Notes: generated from the letters alone by a model not told the origin. A stretch of 64,000 nucleotides of DNA from Bosea sp. F3-2 (GCF_008253865.1 NZ_CP042331.1:4739501-4803500); one strand, 5' to 3'. Shown: positions 36,041 through 44,913, counted from the first letter of the stretch. A program made the numbers and translations.

Positions 36041-36861
36041 GCGGCAAGCCCCAGATCGCTGATCTCGGGCTGGAACAGCGTCGCCGACATGCCGCCATCG
36101 ACCATCAGCACATGGCCGGAGACGAAGCCGGCGGCGGCCGAGGCGAGGAAGACGGCCGGGCCGGCGAGTTCATCGGGCGAGGCCCAGCGGCCGAGCGGCG
36201 TGCGATCGACGACCTGCTTGTGGAAGCGGCCATCGGCCAGCGTCGCCTTGTTGATCTCGGTCTCGATATAGCCCGGGCCGATCGCGTTGACGGTGATGCC
36301 GTAAGCGCCGAGCTCGGCCGCCAGCGCCCGCGTGATGCCGACGACGCCGTGCTTGGCGGCGACATAGGAGATGACGCCGGGCCGCGACGAGATGCCCATC
36401 AGTGAGGCGGTGTTGATGATCCGCCCGTAGCGGGCCTTGCGCATGTGCCGCGTCGCCTCGCGGGCCAGCGCGTAAAGCGAGGTCAGGTTGATCGCGATGA
36501 CCTTGTCCCAATCGGCGATCTCATGGGTCTCGACCGGCTTGCGGATCAGGATGCCGGCATTGTTCATCAGGATGTCGAGCTTGCCGTGGCGGGCGACGAT
36601 CGCGTCGATCGCCGCGGCGCCGGCCGGATGGTCGGTGACGTCAAAAGCCTGCGGCTCGGCCTTCAGTCCTTCGGCGCGCAAGCTTTCGCAAGCCGCTTCG
36701 GCGGCTGCCGGGCTGACGTCGTTGATGATGACGGTGGCGCCAGCCTGCGCGAAGCCATGTGCGATCGAATAGCCGATGCCACGCCCGGCCCCGGTGACGA
36801 GCGCGATGCGCCCGTCGAGCGAGAAATCGGCGATCGGGCGGGAGGGTGTGGCCGTGCTCAT
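36037..36861 (-). CDS. short-chain dehydrogenase (gluconate 5-dehydrogenase-like)
   Basis: SDR of 274 residues with the cofactor loop TGAGRGIG (23-30), NNAG (100-103), catalytic S153, Y166 and K170 (YVAAK), and the classic C-terminal DGGMSATL. The N-terminal 15 residues are an extra tail. The pattern resembles gluconate 5-dehydrogenase and related polyol or sugar-acid oxidoreductases. It overlaps both neighbours by 4 bp, so it shares one mRNA with the GldA-like and enolase-family genes. Confidence 0.9.
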   Translation of the reverse strand: MSTATPSRPIADFSLDGRIALVTGAGRGIGYSIAHGFAQAGATVIINDVSPAAAEAACESLRAEGLKAEPQAFDVTDHPAGAAAIDAIVARHGKLDILMNNAGILIRKPVETHEIADWDKVIAINLTSLYALAREATRHMRKARYGRIINTASLMGISSRPGVISYVAAKHGVVGITRALAAELGAYGITVNAIGPGYIETEINKATLADGRFHKQVVDRTPLGRWASPDELAGPAVFLASAAAGFVSGHVLMVDGGMSATLFQPEISDLGLAA

Positions 36862-37958
36862 TCCGCCGCATCCTTCCGGTTCGAGGAGGCCGCTTCCACG
36901 GCCTCGATGGCCGCGACGAGGTCCTGCGCCGAAACGGGCCGGGAGAAATGCTTCATATGCGCCGCCTGCGCCGTCAGTTCCGCGATGGTCGCGATCTCCG
37001 CGGCCCCGCCCTGGAAGCCGAGATCGGCGAGCGAGAGCGGCAGGCCGGTCTGCGCGAAGAACCCGCGGATATCGGCGACGAAGGCGGCATCCCGCCCTTC
37101 AAGCGCGAGCTGGACCAAAAGCCCGTAAGCAACCTGGTGGCCGTGCGGCGCCGAGGCCGAGCCCGGCACGGCGGACAAGCCTCGTGTCATCGCATGGCAG
37201 ACCGAAAGACCGCCGCTCTCGAACGCAAGCCCGCTCATCAGGACGCTGGCCTCGACCAGCCGCTCCAGCGCCTCGTCCGGCTCGCCGCGCTTCACCGCCG
37301 CCAGCGCCGCGACGGAGTCAGCGCGAACCGTCTCGTAGCAGGCCCGCGCCAGGGCGAGCGCCGTCAGCGGCGAGCGGGCGCCGAAGACGTTGTTGCCTTT
37401 CACGCCGATGCATTGCTCGACCTCGAAGCGCTTGACGACGGCGTCACCGATGCCAGCGGACAATAGCATGGCCGGTGCCTTGGCGATGATCGCAGTGTCG
37501 ACGAGAACCAGATCAGGGTTGGCCTTGAGTTTCTCGACACCAACCAGCTTATGGTTCTCGTCGTAGACCACGATGATGTGGCTGGTCGGGGAGTCGTTCG
37601 AAGCGACGGTCGGCATCGTGACGAGCTTCGCTCCAATCTGGCCAGACAGGAACTTCGCGGCGTCGATGGTCTTGCCGCCGCCGGCAGCCACGACGATCTC
37701 GGGCGGATTGCCTTGGCAGAGCGCCGCCATGCGCTCGACCTCTGCATGGGTGATCTCGCCGCCGAAGGTGATCGGAGACAGCGATACGCCAGCAGCGTCG
37801 CAGCTTTCCTTCGCCTGCGCCGAGACCAGGCGCTGAACATGTTCGTCGGCGATCAGCACCGCCGTCTTGCCGAGGCGAGCAAGCTCGTCGCCGAGCTGTG
37901 CGATGGCCCCGGCTCCCTGAATGTAGCGTCGAGGCGATCCGAAAATGATCATCGTCAA
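36858..37958 (-). CDS. GldA-like iron/zinc-dependent glycerol dehydrogenase family protein
   Basis: Protein of 366 residues in the glycerol-dehydrogenase branch of the metal-dependent alcohol dehydrogenases. The cofactor loop GGGKTIDAAK (93-102) and PTVASNDSPTS (116-126) are present. Metal ligands D172, H255 and H272/H274 align well with E. coli GldA. It could oxidise glycerol to dihydroxyacetone, a compound that a transketolase may use or release, or act on another vicinal diol in this pathway. The start is 18 bp after the shikimate-dehydrogenase-like stop. Confidence 0.88.
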   Translation of the reverse strand: MTMIIFGSPRRYIQGAGAIAQLGDELARLGKTAVLIADEHVQRLVSAQAKESCDAAGVSLSPITFGGEITHAEVERMAALCQGNPPEIVVAAGGGKTIDAAKFLSGQIGAKLVTMPTVASNDSPTSHIIVVYDENHKLVGVEKLKANPDLVLVDTAIIAKAPAMLLSAGIGDAVVKRFEVEQCIGVKGNNVFGARSPLTALALARACYETVRADSVAALAAVKRGEPDEALERLVEASVLMSGLAFESGGLSVCHAMTRGLSAVPGSASAPHGHQVAYGLLVQLALEGRDAAFVADIRGFFAQTGLPLSLADLGFQGGAAEIATIAELTAQAAHMKHFSRPVSAQDLVAAIEAVEAASSNRKDAAE

Positions 37959-37976
37959 AAGGTCCTTTGTGGGATG

Positions 37977-38804
37977 TCAGGCGATGCGCAGCGTCGGCTG
38001 CGCTGCGGTTTGGGCATCGCCGAGCAGAAAATCGATGAAGAGGTCGATTTGTGCTGCGAGCATGTGCATGCCCTGATGGATCCGGGCGCCCCGCGCCTCG
38101 GCCCCGCGCAAGAGCGGGGTCATGGCGGGCTTCATCACAATGTCCGCAACCATGCTGGCCGGCTCGATCGTTTCAACGTCGACGGGGCTCGCCGGATCGC
38201 CATCGAGGCCAACCGAGGTGCCATTGACCACCAGATCGAAGCCGCGGGCATTCGCTGGACCAACCAGGATTCTCTGGCTCGGGTTGAGCACGCGCAGTCT
38301 TTCGGCGAGCGCCTCCGCTCGCTCGATGTTGCGGTTGGCGATCACGAGTTCCACGACACCTGCTGCCAGCAGCGCTTGCGCCAGCGCGGTCGCTGCACCT
38401 CCGGCTCCGAGAAGCAGCACCCGCTGCCCGCGAGGCTCGTAACCGTCGTTGCGCAGTCCCGCTACAAATCCCTCTCCGTCATAGAGCCGGCCCGTCGTCA
38501 GCCCATCCGAGGCCCGACGCACGACATTCACGACCCCGAGGTCCGATGCGACGCCCTCCAGTCGGTCGCAGTGACGCGCTGCCGCTTCCTTGTGAGGGAT
38601 CGTGACAATCGCCCCGGCAAGATTTCGCCCGGAACGCAAGCCGGCCCAGGCCGATGCAAGATCTGAAGGTGCGACTTCCCAGGGGACCAGCACGGCATTG
38701 ATCTGCCGCTCCACGCAACGGGCGTTGAACAGCGTCGGCGTCCGAAGATGCGCCGATGGGTATGCCAGATGGACGATGACGCGTGTGCGCCCGTCGATCT
38801 CCAT
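37977..38804 (-). CDS. shikimate dehydrogenase family protein (non-canonical substrate site)
   Basis: Protein of 275 residues with AroE architecture: a substrate domain (VTIPHKEAA with catalytic K72 and N93), a glycine-rich NADP loop GAGGAA (133-138), and D109. The serine motif that binds shikimate in true AroE enzymes (SLSP or SKSP) is replaced by HLRTPTLFN around residues 19-27, and the usual NTD is LYD. That suggests a related polyol or cyclitol substrate rather than biosynthetic shikimate formation. I started at ATG 38804 since it precedes the first beta-strand; the longer frame from 38897 would cover the divergent promoter. It is the first gene of the six-gene operon. Confidence 0.85.
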   Translation of the reverse strand: MEIDGRTRVIVHLAYPSAHLRTPTLFNARCVERQINAVLVPWEVAPSDLASAWAGLRSGRNLAGAIVTIPHKEAAARHCDRLEGVASDLGVVNVVRRASDGLTTGRLYDGEGFVAGLRNDGYEPRGQRVLLLGAGGAATALAQALLAAGVVELVIANRNIERAEALAERLRVLNPSQRILVGPANARGFDLVVNGTSVGLDGDPASPVDVETIEPASMVADIVMKPAMTPLLRGAEARGARIHQGMHMLAAQIDLFIDFLLGDAQTAAQPTLRIA

Positions 38805-38861
38805 GACCGTCTCCCTAATCAGCCGCTGAGATGTTCCGCAAATCACGTCTCTCAGCCTTGT

Positions 38862-38882
38862 TATCATATATGATGCATGATA
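38862..38882. promoter_or_regulatory. nested palindromes between divergent operons, candidate GntR operator
   Basis: TATCAT (38862-38867) and ATGATA (38877-38882) are inverted around 9 bp, and inside them ATCATATATGAT (38863-38874) is a perfect 12-bp palindrome. The site sits between the divergent shikimate-dehydrogenase-like (38804) and transketolase (39024) genes. AT-rich palindromes are usual for FadR-type GntR regulators, such as the one ending this operon. Confidence 0.55.
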
Positions 38883-39023
38883 CGAGATGGGCGTCAACCG
38901 GGAATTGTCAGGCCGGCTCCTTCGCTGGGATGCTCCGAGAAGTCGTTGGCCTGGAAAGAGAATCTCTCGTCGCGCTCGCCACCGAGGTCACTCCCGGGGA
39001 AATTGGATCGAGGAACGCTCAGC

Positions 39024-39908
39024 ATGTCAGCTCCATCCGCCGCGCCCAGACGCGACGCCAACGACTACACGCCTTCTCCTGCCGAAATCGCGCGCTTGCG
39101 CGAGAAGGCCCGCTTCGTTCGGCTCGAGACGATCCGCCTGATCGAGATCGCCAAGGTCGGGCATTATTCGTCCGTCTTCTCGGCCGCCGAAATCTTCGCC
39201 GCGCTCTATTATGACGTTCTCAGCCTGAAGCCCGGCGAGCCGGCCTGGCCCGATCGCGATCGCTTCCTGATGGGCAAGGGCCATGCGGCGGTCGGGCTGT
39301 TCCCGATCCTGGCCGATCTCGGCTACATCCCGACCGAGGTGCTGAACGGCTATACCCGGCTCGGCAACCCGCTGGGCGACCATCCCGACATGCGCAAGGT
39401 CCCCGGCATCGACTTCTCCTCCGGCTCGATCGGGCATGCGCTTTCGGCGGGTGCGGGCATGGCCTGGGGTGGACGAGCCGATGGCCGCGCCTTCGACGTC
39501 TTCGTCATGCTCGGCGATGGCGAGATGCAGGAAGGGCAGGTCTGGGAGGCCGCCATCTTCGCCGCTCACCACAAGCTTTCGAAGCTGATCGCCATCGTCG
39601 ACCGCAACGGCTTCCAGCTCGACGGCGCCGTCGACGACGTGATGGGCGTCGAGCCGCTCGACGAGAAATGGCGCGCTTTCGGCTGGGAGACCCATGTCGT
39701 CGACGGCCATGATCTCGGCGCTATCACCGCTCTGCTGCGACGCCTCAAGGCCGACGATACGCGCGAGCGCCCAGCCTGCATCATTGCCAAGACGCTGAAG
39801 GGCAAGGGCGTGACCTATATGGAGACCGAGCCTGGCTGGCATCTCGGCTATCTCGCTCCCGAAGACGCGGAACGTGCCATCGCCGAAATCAAGAGCCGGG
39901 AGATCTGA
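39024..39908 (+). CDS. transketolase, N-terminal (thiamine diphosphate pyrophosphate-binding) subunit
   Basis: Protein of 294 residues corresponding to the N-terminal half of transketolase. The diphosphate-binding motif GDGEMQEG (164-171) with N195, MGKGHA (83-88), and HPD (120-122) are intact. The start at ATG 39024 was chosen over an upstream in-frame ATG at 38877, which lies in the operator region. The C-terminal subunit follows 2 bp later. Two-gene transketolases often act in dedicated catabolic routes (for example apulose-4-phosphate cleavage) rather than the pentose phosphate pathway. Confidence 0.93.
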   Translation: MSAPSAAPRRDANDYTPSPAEIARLREKARFVRLETIRLIEIAKVGHYSSVFSAAEIFAALYYDVLSLKPGEPAWPDRDRFLMGKGHAAVGLFPILADLGYIPTEVLNGYTRLGNPLGDHPDMRKVPGIDFSSGSIGHALSAGAGMAWGGRADGRAFDVFVMLGDGEMQEGQVWEAAIFAAHHKLSKLIAIVDRNGFQLDGAVDDVMGVEPLDEKWRAFGWETHVVDGHDLGAITALLRRLKADDTRERPACIIAKTLKGKGVTYMETEPGWHLGYLAPEDAERAIAEIKSREI

Positions 39909-39910
39909 GC

Positions 39911-40912
39911 ATGAACGCCCATCAGTTTGCCACGGGCCCGCAGTCCTCGAATTCCTGGCAGTATCGTGCGCTGAACGTCGCCAACCCCGGCCTGGACTTC
40001 TTCTCCGACGGCCTGATCCAGCTCGTTGCGGAGGGCTACCCGTTGATCGCCGGCTCGGCCGATCTGCAATATTCGAACGGCCTCAACAAATTCGCCGCGA
40101 AGCATCCCGACCGCTACGTGCAGTTCGGCATCTCCGAGCAGAACATGGTCACGGCAGCCGCCGGGCTGGCGACGACGGGACACATGCCCTTCGTGGCGAC
40201 CTTCGCCTCCTTCCTCGGCCTGCTCTGCTGCGAGCAGATCCGCATGGACGTCGCCTATTGCGCCCAGCCGGTCCGCCTCGTCGGCCATCACACCGGGATT
40301 TCACTCGGCTTCTACGGCACTTCGCACCACGCGACCGAGGATATCGCGACGATGCGTGCCATCGCCGACCTCACCGTGATTTCACCGGCAGACGGCCCGC
40401 AGCTCGAAGCCGCGATCAAGGCTTCCGCGACATGGCCAGAGCCGATCTATTTCCGCATTGGCCGTGGCCGCGAGCCCAATGTCTATGAACGCGGAACGCC
40501 TTTCACCATCGGCAAGGCGATCGAGCATATCGAGGGGCACGAGCTGACGATCATCGCCTGCGGATTGCCGGTTCATCCCTCCCTCGAAGCCGCGCGCAAG
40601 CTCAATGCGGAAGGCCGTTCGGTTGGCGTGATCGACATGGCCACCGTCAAGCCGCTCGACCGCGAGGCCGTTCTGCGCGCCGCCGGCCGCTGCAAGATTC
40701 TGATGACGGCCGAGGAGCACAATGTGCTCGGGGGCCTGGGCTCGGCGGTCGCGGAAGTTCTGGCCGACGAGGGCTGCGGCGTCAAACTCCTGCGCCACGG
40801 CATTCATGACGAGTACAGCCTGATCGCGCCTCCGACGCATCTTTACGCGCACTACAAGCTCGATGCCGCGGGCCTCGAGGAAATCGCTCGGTCCGCGCTC
40901 AGCAAAATATGA
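39911..40912 (+). CDS. transketolase, C-terminal subunit
   Basis: Protein of 333 residues with the transketolase pyrimidine-binding domain (catalytic E76 in GISEQNM, then AAGLATTGHMPFVATFASFL) and the transketolase C domain (about residues 195-320, IACGLPVHPSLEAA, TAEEHNVLGGLGSAVAEVL). With the preceding subunit it should form a complete two-carbon-transfer enzyme. It is divergent from the six dehydrogenase-rich genes. A long hairpin follows its stop. Confidence 0.93.
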   Translation: MNAHQFATGPQSSNSWQYRALNVANPGLDFFSDGLIQLVAEGYPLIAGSADLQYSNGLNKFAAKHPDRYVQFGISEQNMVTAAAGLATTGHMPFVATFASFLGLLCCEQIRMDVAYCAQPVRLVGHHTGISLGFYGTSHHATEDIATMRAIADLTVISPADGPQLEAAIKASATWPEPIYFRIGRGREPNVYERGTPFTIGKAIEHIEGHELTIIACGLPVHPSLEAARKLNAEGRSVGVIDMATVKPLDREAVLRAAGRCKILMTAEEHNVLGGLGSAVAEVLADEGCGVKLLRHGIHDEYSLIAPPTHLYAHYKLDAAGLEEIARSALSKI

Positions 40913-40921
40913 GACCGGCCA

Positions 40922-40956
40922 TGCACGGTGCGGGCTCTTCCAGCCCGCGCCGTGCA
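40922..40956 (+). terminator. long stem-loop after the transketolase genes
   Basis: A 15-bp stem (40922-40936 with 40942-40956) has one G-U pair and a 5-base CTTCC loop, 10 bp after the stop codon. No T run follows, so it may be a weak terminator or a 3' RNA-stabilising structure. Confidence 0.5.
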
Positions 40957-40967
40957 GCATAGGCCTA

Positions 40968-41499
40968 AGCAGACCAGTCTCTGCTCTCCGGATGGCCGCC
41001 GGCATCAGCCTTGAGCCAGAGGAGCGAGCGCGGCGCCAGCTTGAAAACGGCCTGGCTGCCGACCTCGGACAGTTCCCGGCCGGACTGGAGCGGCGTGTCG
41101 ACGGCCACTGCGGTCGTCCCGATGCGCGCGCCGTAGCGGATGCTGGCGTCGAGGAACTCGCGATTGGCGATGGTTGCCATCGGAGGTCGCGGCGGCGACG
41201 AGGCTGGCGTGCTGAGGGCGGAAGAGCAGGGTGGAGTCGTTGGGGGTGTCCTGTGCCTCGGCGATCGGGATATTCGCGCTGCCGTCGATCTCGAAGCAAC
41301 GGGCTGGTCCGCTACCAGTGAGCTTTCCCGCCAAGATATTGGCGGTGCTGAGGAAGCCGGCGACATCCTGGTCGTGGGTGACGAGGATCGTCGTCAGCCC
41401 GAGGCGCTGTTGCATGTCGCGCAGCTCGCGCCGGACCTGCACACGCATCTTGGCGTCGAGGTTCGACAGCGGCTCGTCGAGATAGCGCTCGCCCTCCAT
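40968..41499 (-). pseudogene. decayed sugar ABC transporter ATPase (MalK/UgpC type), C-terminal fragment
   Basis: The frame from 41499 gives YLDEPLSNLDAKMRVQVRRE (Walker B onward), then LTTILVTHDQ, and jumps straight to DVAGFLSTANILAGKLTG. The roughly 35-residue segment normally between the switch histidine and that point is missing. Near 41175 the frame shifts, and the TOBE-like end (FKLAPRSLLWLKADAGGHP) continues in another frame to 40965. The Walker A half is gone. At least a 5' truncation, one internal deletion and one frameshift are present, so it is not functional. It marks a lost importer next to the transketolase locus. Confidence 0.8.
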
Positions 41500-41626
41500 A
41501 GAAGTCGGCGTTAGACGGCTGCTCGGTATAATATAGAAATTTCTTATTATAACTATAAATACAATAATGTTGTGTTATTTTTTTCTCCCACCTAAGCTTC
41601 GGCAAAATTCAAAAAGGGAGGCTGAG
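41500..41626. promoter_or_regulatory. AT-rich promoter region of the SLC13-type transporter gene
   Basis: The stretch 41520-41585 is AT-rich (TATAATATAG, TTATTATAAC, ATACAATAATG), unlike the surrounding DNA, and offers several -10-like words. A good ribosome-binding site, GGGAGG (41616-41621), follows just before the GTG start. Confidence 0.5.
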
Positions 41627-43126
41627 GTGAGCGATATCGCCTTGAGGGATGAAGCACCGTCCCAAACGACGAGCCAGGTGTCCCCGGACAGCAAAAAGCC
41701 GGAACCGATCCTCAAGAAGATCGGCATTCCACTCGCCCTTATCGTCTTTGCCGCGCTGATGGCGATGCCGACTCCGGCTGGCCTCAGCTATCCCGGCCAG
41801 AAGGCGCTCGCGATTTTCTGCACGGCGCTCACGCTTTGGGTCGCCGGATCGATCCCGATCTATCTGACCTCGATGCTGGCGATCATCGCCCTTGTGCTGA
41901 CCGGAACGGTCAAGGAGCGCGTTGCCTTCGAGACGCTCGGTTTCGACGTCATCTGGCTGATGGTCTCCGCATTCGTCCTGACCTCGGCGATGGTCAAATC
42001 CAATCTGGCCCGCCGATTTGCCCTGTGGATGATCACCTCCTTCGGCGGCACGCCGAGGCGGACGCTGCTGGTGCTGATCTTCATCAACTTCGCGCTCGCC
42101 TTCTTTGTGCCTTCGACCACGGCACGCGCGAGCCTGATGGTGCCGATCTGCGTCATCCTGCTGGAGATCTATCGCGCGGTTCCCGGCCAGAGCCATTTCG
42201 GGCGGCTGATGATGCTGCTCGGCGTCCAAGCCGATGCCGTCGCCACCTCCGGCGTGATGACCGGCACCGCAGCGAACATGATCGCCGTGAAGTTCATCAA
42301 GGAACAGACGGGGACGGACATCGGCTACATGGACTGGCTTGCCGCCGCCATGCCCTCGGCGTTGCTGACCATGCTCCTGACCTTCTTCGTCGGCCTGAAG
42401 CTCTTCGATTTCCGCGGCGAGAGCGGCTTCTCGGAAGGCACGGCCAAGCTCAAAGAGCAATTGTCCAGCCTTGGAAAGCTGACTCTCGCCGAAAAGAAGG
42501 CGATGGCGATCTTCGTCCTGACGCTCGTCCTGTGGGCGACCGAGGACTATCAGGAAGCCTGGTTCCACGGCTTCGGCATCTCGGTCTACATGACCGCCGT
42601 CATCGCCGCCACACTCTGCCTCATGCCCGGCATCGGCCTGATCACCTGGAAGGAAGCCAATATCAAATGGGATCTGATGATCTTCGCGGCTGGCGCCTAC
42701 GCCGCCGGTAACGCGCTCGAATCGACCAAGGGTGCGCAGTGGATCATCGGCAAACTCGTCTATGGGCTCGGACTTGAAACCATGTCACCAGCCACGGTCT
42801 ACGTCGTGGTGATCTTCATGAGCATGTATAGCCACATGATCTTCACGTCGAAGACCGTGCGGACGACGATCATGATCCCGGCCTTCATCGCCCTGGCGAA
42901 AACGCTCGGCATGAACCCGGTGACGCTGGCGCTCGCGGCGTCGTTCACCCTGACCTATACGATCACCCTGCCGCCGCACTCCAAGGTCAACACGATCTAT
43001 TTCGCGACCGGGTACTTCTCCGTCCTCGACCAGCTCAAATACGGCCTGATCACCTGTTTCATCGGGGCCGTCCTGATCTCGCTGTCGGTGTTCACCTGGT
43101 TCAGATTGCTCGGCTACGGCCTCTGA
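41627..43126 (+). CDS. SLC13/DASS family sodium-coupled anion (dicarboxylate) transporter
   Basis: Membrane protein of 499 residues with about 11-12 helices in two inverted halves. The family tip motifs are degenerate but recognisable (GVMTGTAANMIA near 223, TLPPHSKVNTIYF near 465). Family members import succinate, malate, citrate or sulfate with sodium. I chose the GTG at 41627 because GGGAGG lies 5 bp upstream; an ATG at 41567 in frame sits in AT-rich promoter DNA. It faces the same way as the transketolase genes and may import an acid for, or export a product of, that pathway. Confidence 0.87.
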   Translation: MSDIALRDEAPSQTTSQVSPDSKKPEPILKKIGIPLALIVFAALMAMPTPAGLSYPGQKALAIFCTALTLWVAGSIPIYLTSMLAIIALVLTGTVKERVAFETLGFDVIWLMVSAFVLTSAMVKSNLARRFALWMITSFGGTPRRTLLVLIFINFALAFFVPSTTARASLMVPICVILLEIYRAVPGQSHFGRLMMLLGVQADAVATSGVMTGTAANMIAVKFIKEQTGTDIGYMDWLAAAMPSALLTMLLTFFVGLKLFDFRGESGFSEGTAKLKEQLSSLGKLTLAEKKAMAIFVLTLVLWATEDYQEAWFHGFGISVYMTAVIAATLCLMPGIGLITWKEANIKWDLMIFAAGAYAAGNALESTKGAQWIIGKLVYGLGLETMSPATVYVVVIFMSMYSHMIFTSKTVRTTIMIPAFIALAKTLGMNPVTLALAASFTLTYTITLPPHSKVNTIYFATGYFSVLDQLKYGLITCFIGAVLISLSVFTWFRLLGYGL

Positions 43127-43132
43127 TCCGTC

Positions 43133-43162
43133 GAGGCGGGCAGACCAGAACCTGCCCGCCTC
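43133..43162 (+). terminator. stem-loop after the SLC13-type gene
   Basis: An 11-bp perfect stem (43133-43143 with 43152-43162) and an 8-base loop begin 7 bp after the stop codon. The following pyrimidine stretch contains TTTCCTTTT, a weak T tract. It probably limits read-through into the phosphatase gene. Confidence 0.55.
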
Positions 43163-43193
43163 CATCCATTTCCTTTTCGGCAGAGTAGAGACG

Positions 43194-43799
43194 ATGCGAC
43201 TGATCTTGCTGAGACATGGCGAGACGATCTGGAACACTCAGAAGCGCCTGCAAGGGCATGACGATTCGCCGCTTTCCGAGCGCGGGGTCGCGCAGGCCAA
43301 GGCGATCGCCGCAACGCTGCGCCGGCTGGCGCCGCCGCGTGCCGTGGCGTCCGATCTCGGGCGGACACGGCAGACGGCCCGGCTCGTCGGATTTGACGGC
43401 GCCGTGAGCGAGCCACGGCTTCGCGAGCTCGACATGGGCGAATGGACGGGCTGCGCGAAGGATGAGCTGATGGCCGACAGGCCCGGCGACTATGCCGCCT
43501 GGCGCGCGGGGCGCCTGACGCCCGCCGGCGGCGAAAGCTGGGGAGCCTTCACGGCGCGCATTCGCGACGGCCTGCTGGACTGGGTCGGGCGCGGCGAGGG
43601 AGATCTGCTGGCGATCGTGCATAGCGGCGTCGTGCGGGCCGCCTGCAACGTGTTCCTCGGGCTGACACCCGGCCAGATCCTGCCCGTCACCCCGGGGACC
43701 CTGACGATCTTCGACTTTGCCGGCGGCGACCCGGCAACGCCGCGCCTCGAAGCCTATAATGTCGGCCCGTCGACGCCCGACATCGACGTGGCGGATTGA
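43194..43799 (+). CDS. histidine phosphatase family protein (phosphoglycerate mutase-like)
   Basis: Protein of 201 residues with the catalytic RHGE (7-10), a second arginine in TLRRL, E in LRELDMGEW (acid-base residue), and the late H in AIVHSGVVRAA. The short length and broad motif set fit small phosphatases such as alpha-ribazole or phosphoglycerate phosphatases; the exact substrate is not visible. It ends 36 bp before the convergent LysR gene. Confidence 0.88.
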   Translation: MRLILLRHGETIWNTQKRLQGHDDSPLSERGVAQAKAIAATLRRLAPPRAVASDLGRTRQTARLVGFDGAVSEPRLRELDMGEWTGCAKDELMADRPGDYAAWRAGRLTPAGGESWGAFTARIRDGLLDWVGRGEGDLLAIVHSGVVRAACNVFLGLTPGQILPVTPGTLTIFDFAGGDPATPRLEAYNVGPSTPDIDVAD

Positions 43800-43835
43800 G
43801 AAGGGATGCGGGCTGCCGGCGCCCGATGGCGGGAG

Positions 43836-44750
43836 CTACGGCCCGGCCGCGGCTTGGCCCGGCATGTCCTGGGACAGCAGCAGGTCGAGGAAGCGCGTTA
43901 CGGCCGGCGATAGCAGTTTTTCGCGATGGTGAACAATGCGAATGCCGCGCTCGAAACATGCGTTCTCGATCGAAACTTCCACGAGGTCGCCAGCCGCTAT
44001 CTCGCGCGCCACGGCAAATCTGGAGACGATCGAGATGCCGAGATTGTGCATCACGGCCTGCTTGATGGCTTCCAGGCTCGAAATATTCATCTCGTCGGCC
44101 AAGGAGACGCCGGACAGGCGCATGCGTTCCGACAGGAAATCCCGGGTTGCCGATGGTCCCGGCTTGATCAGGAAGGTCTCAGTGGCGACCTGTGCGAGCG
44201 AAACCTTTTCACGGTGGGTAAAATGATGCCCCGGAGCCGCGATCAGAACCAGCCGGTCCCGGCACAGCTCCCGAAAGACGAACCGGGCCCGGTCGAGCTG
44301 GAGCTGATCGGACACCATCAGGAAGTCGACGCTGCCCGCTTCGAGGCGGCGAACCAGTTCCGAGGAGGAGGCGATGTCGAGCTCGAAGGCGAGCTTCGGC
44401 GCCAGCCGCTTGTGGTGCGCAATGATGGCGGGGATCAAATAGGCGCCGATGAAATTGCTGGCCCCGAAATGGATGGTGCCCGACAGGGGGTCCTCCATCT
44501 GCCGGAGGTGCTCGCGCGCGGTCGCGAGCGTGTTCACGACCTCGAGCGCGTATTCCCTGAAGGCCTTGCCCTGGCGCGTCAGGTGCAGCCGCTTGGCAAC
44601 GCGGTCGAACAGCGGCGTGCCGAGCTCCTGTTCGAGCATCTGGATACGCATGGTCACCGCCGGCTGGGTGCAATGAACCCGGCGTGCGGTCTCTGTCACG
44701 CTGAGACAATCGGCCAGGACGAGGAATGCGTCGAGTTGATTGATATTCAT
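43836..44750 (-). CDS. LysR family transcriptional regulator
   Basis: Regulator of 304 residues. The N-terminal LysR helix-turn-helix is clear (LSVTETARRVHCTQPAVTMRIQMLEQELG, residues about 15-43) and a substrate-binding domain follows (IHFGASNFIGAYLIPAIIA, then LIAAPGHHF). I started at MNINQLDAF (44750) since LysR proteins begin close to the helix-turn-helix; an earlier ATG exists at 44777. It is divergent from the pyruvate kinase gene with an AT-rich spacer of about 160 bp, so it may control that gene. Confidence 0.9.
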   Translation of the reverse strand: MNINQLDAFLVLADCLSVTETARRVHCTQPAVTMRIQMLEQELGTPLFDRVAKRLHLTRQGKAFREYALEVVNTLATAREHLRQMEDPLSGTIHFGASNFIGAYLIPAIIAHHKRLAPKLAFELDIASSSELVRRLEAGSVDFLMVSDQLQLDRARFVFRELCRDRLVLIAAPGHHFTHREKVSLAQVATETFLIKPGPSATRDFLSERMRLSGVSLADEMNISSLEAIKQAVMHNLGISIVSRFAVAREIAAGDLVEVSIENACFERGIRIVHHREKLLSPAVTRFLDLLLSQDMPGQAAAGP

Positions 44751-44913
44751 CCGGTCGTCCGCTGCGAGCAGATTCACAAAGTTATTTTATCAAGAACTCC
44801 CAAATATCAATCCATCTTATGATCCGGCGGTACGGCACCGCCGCTTATCCCATCGATCGCACTCGACCCAGGTCGTGTGCGCCCCTCTCTGGAACGTTCT
44901 GGAACACGGATTC

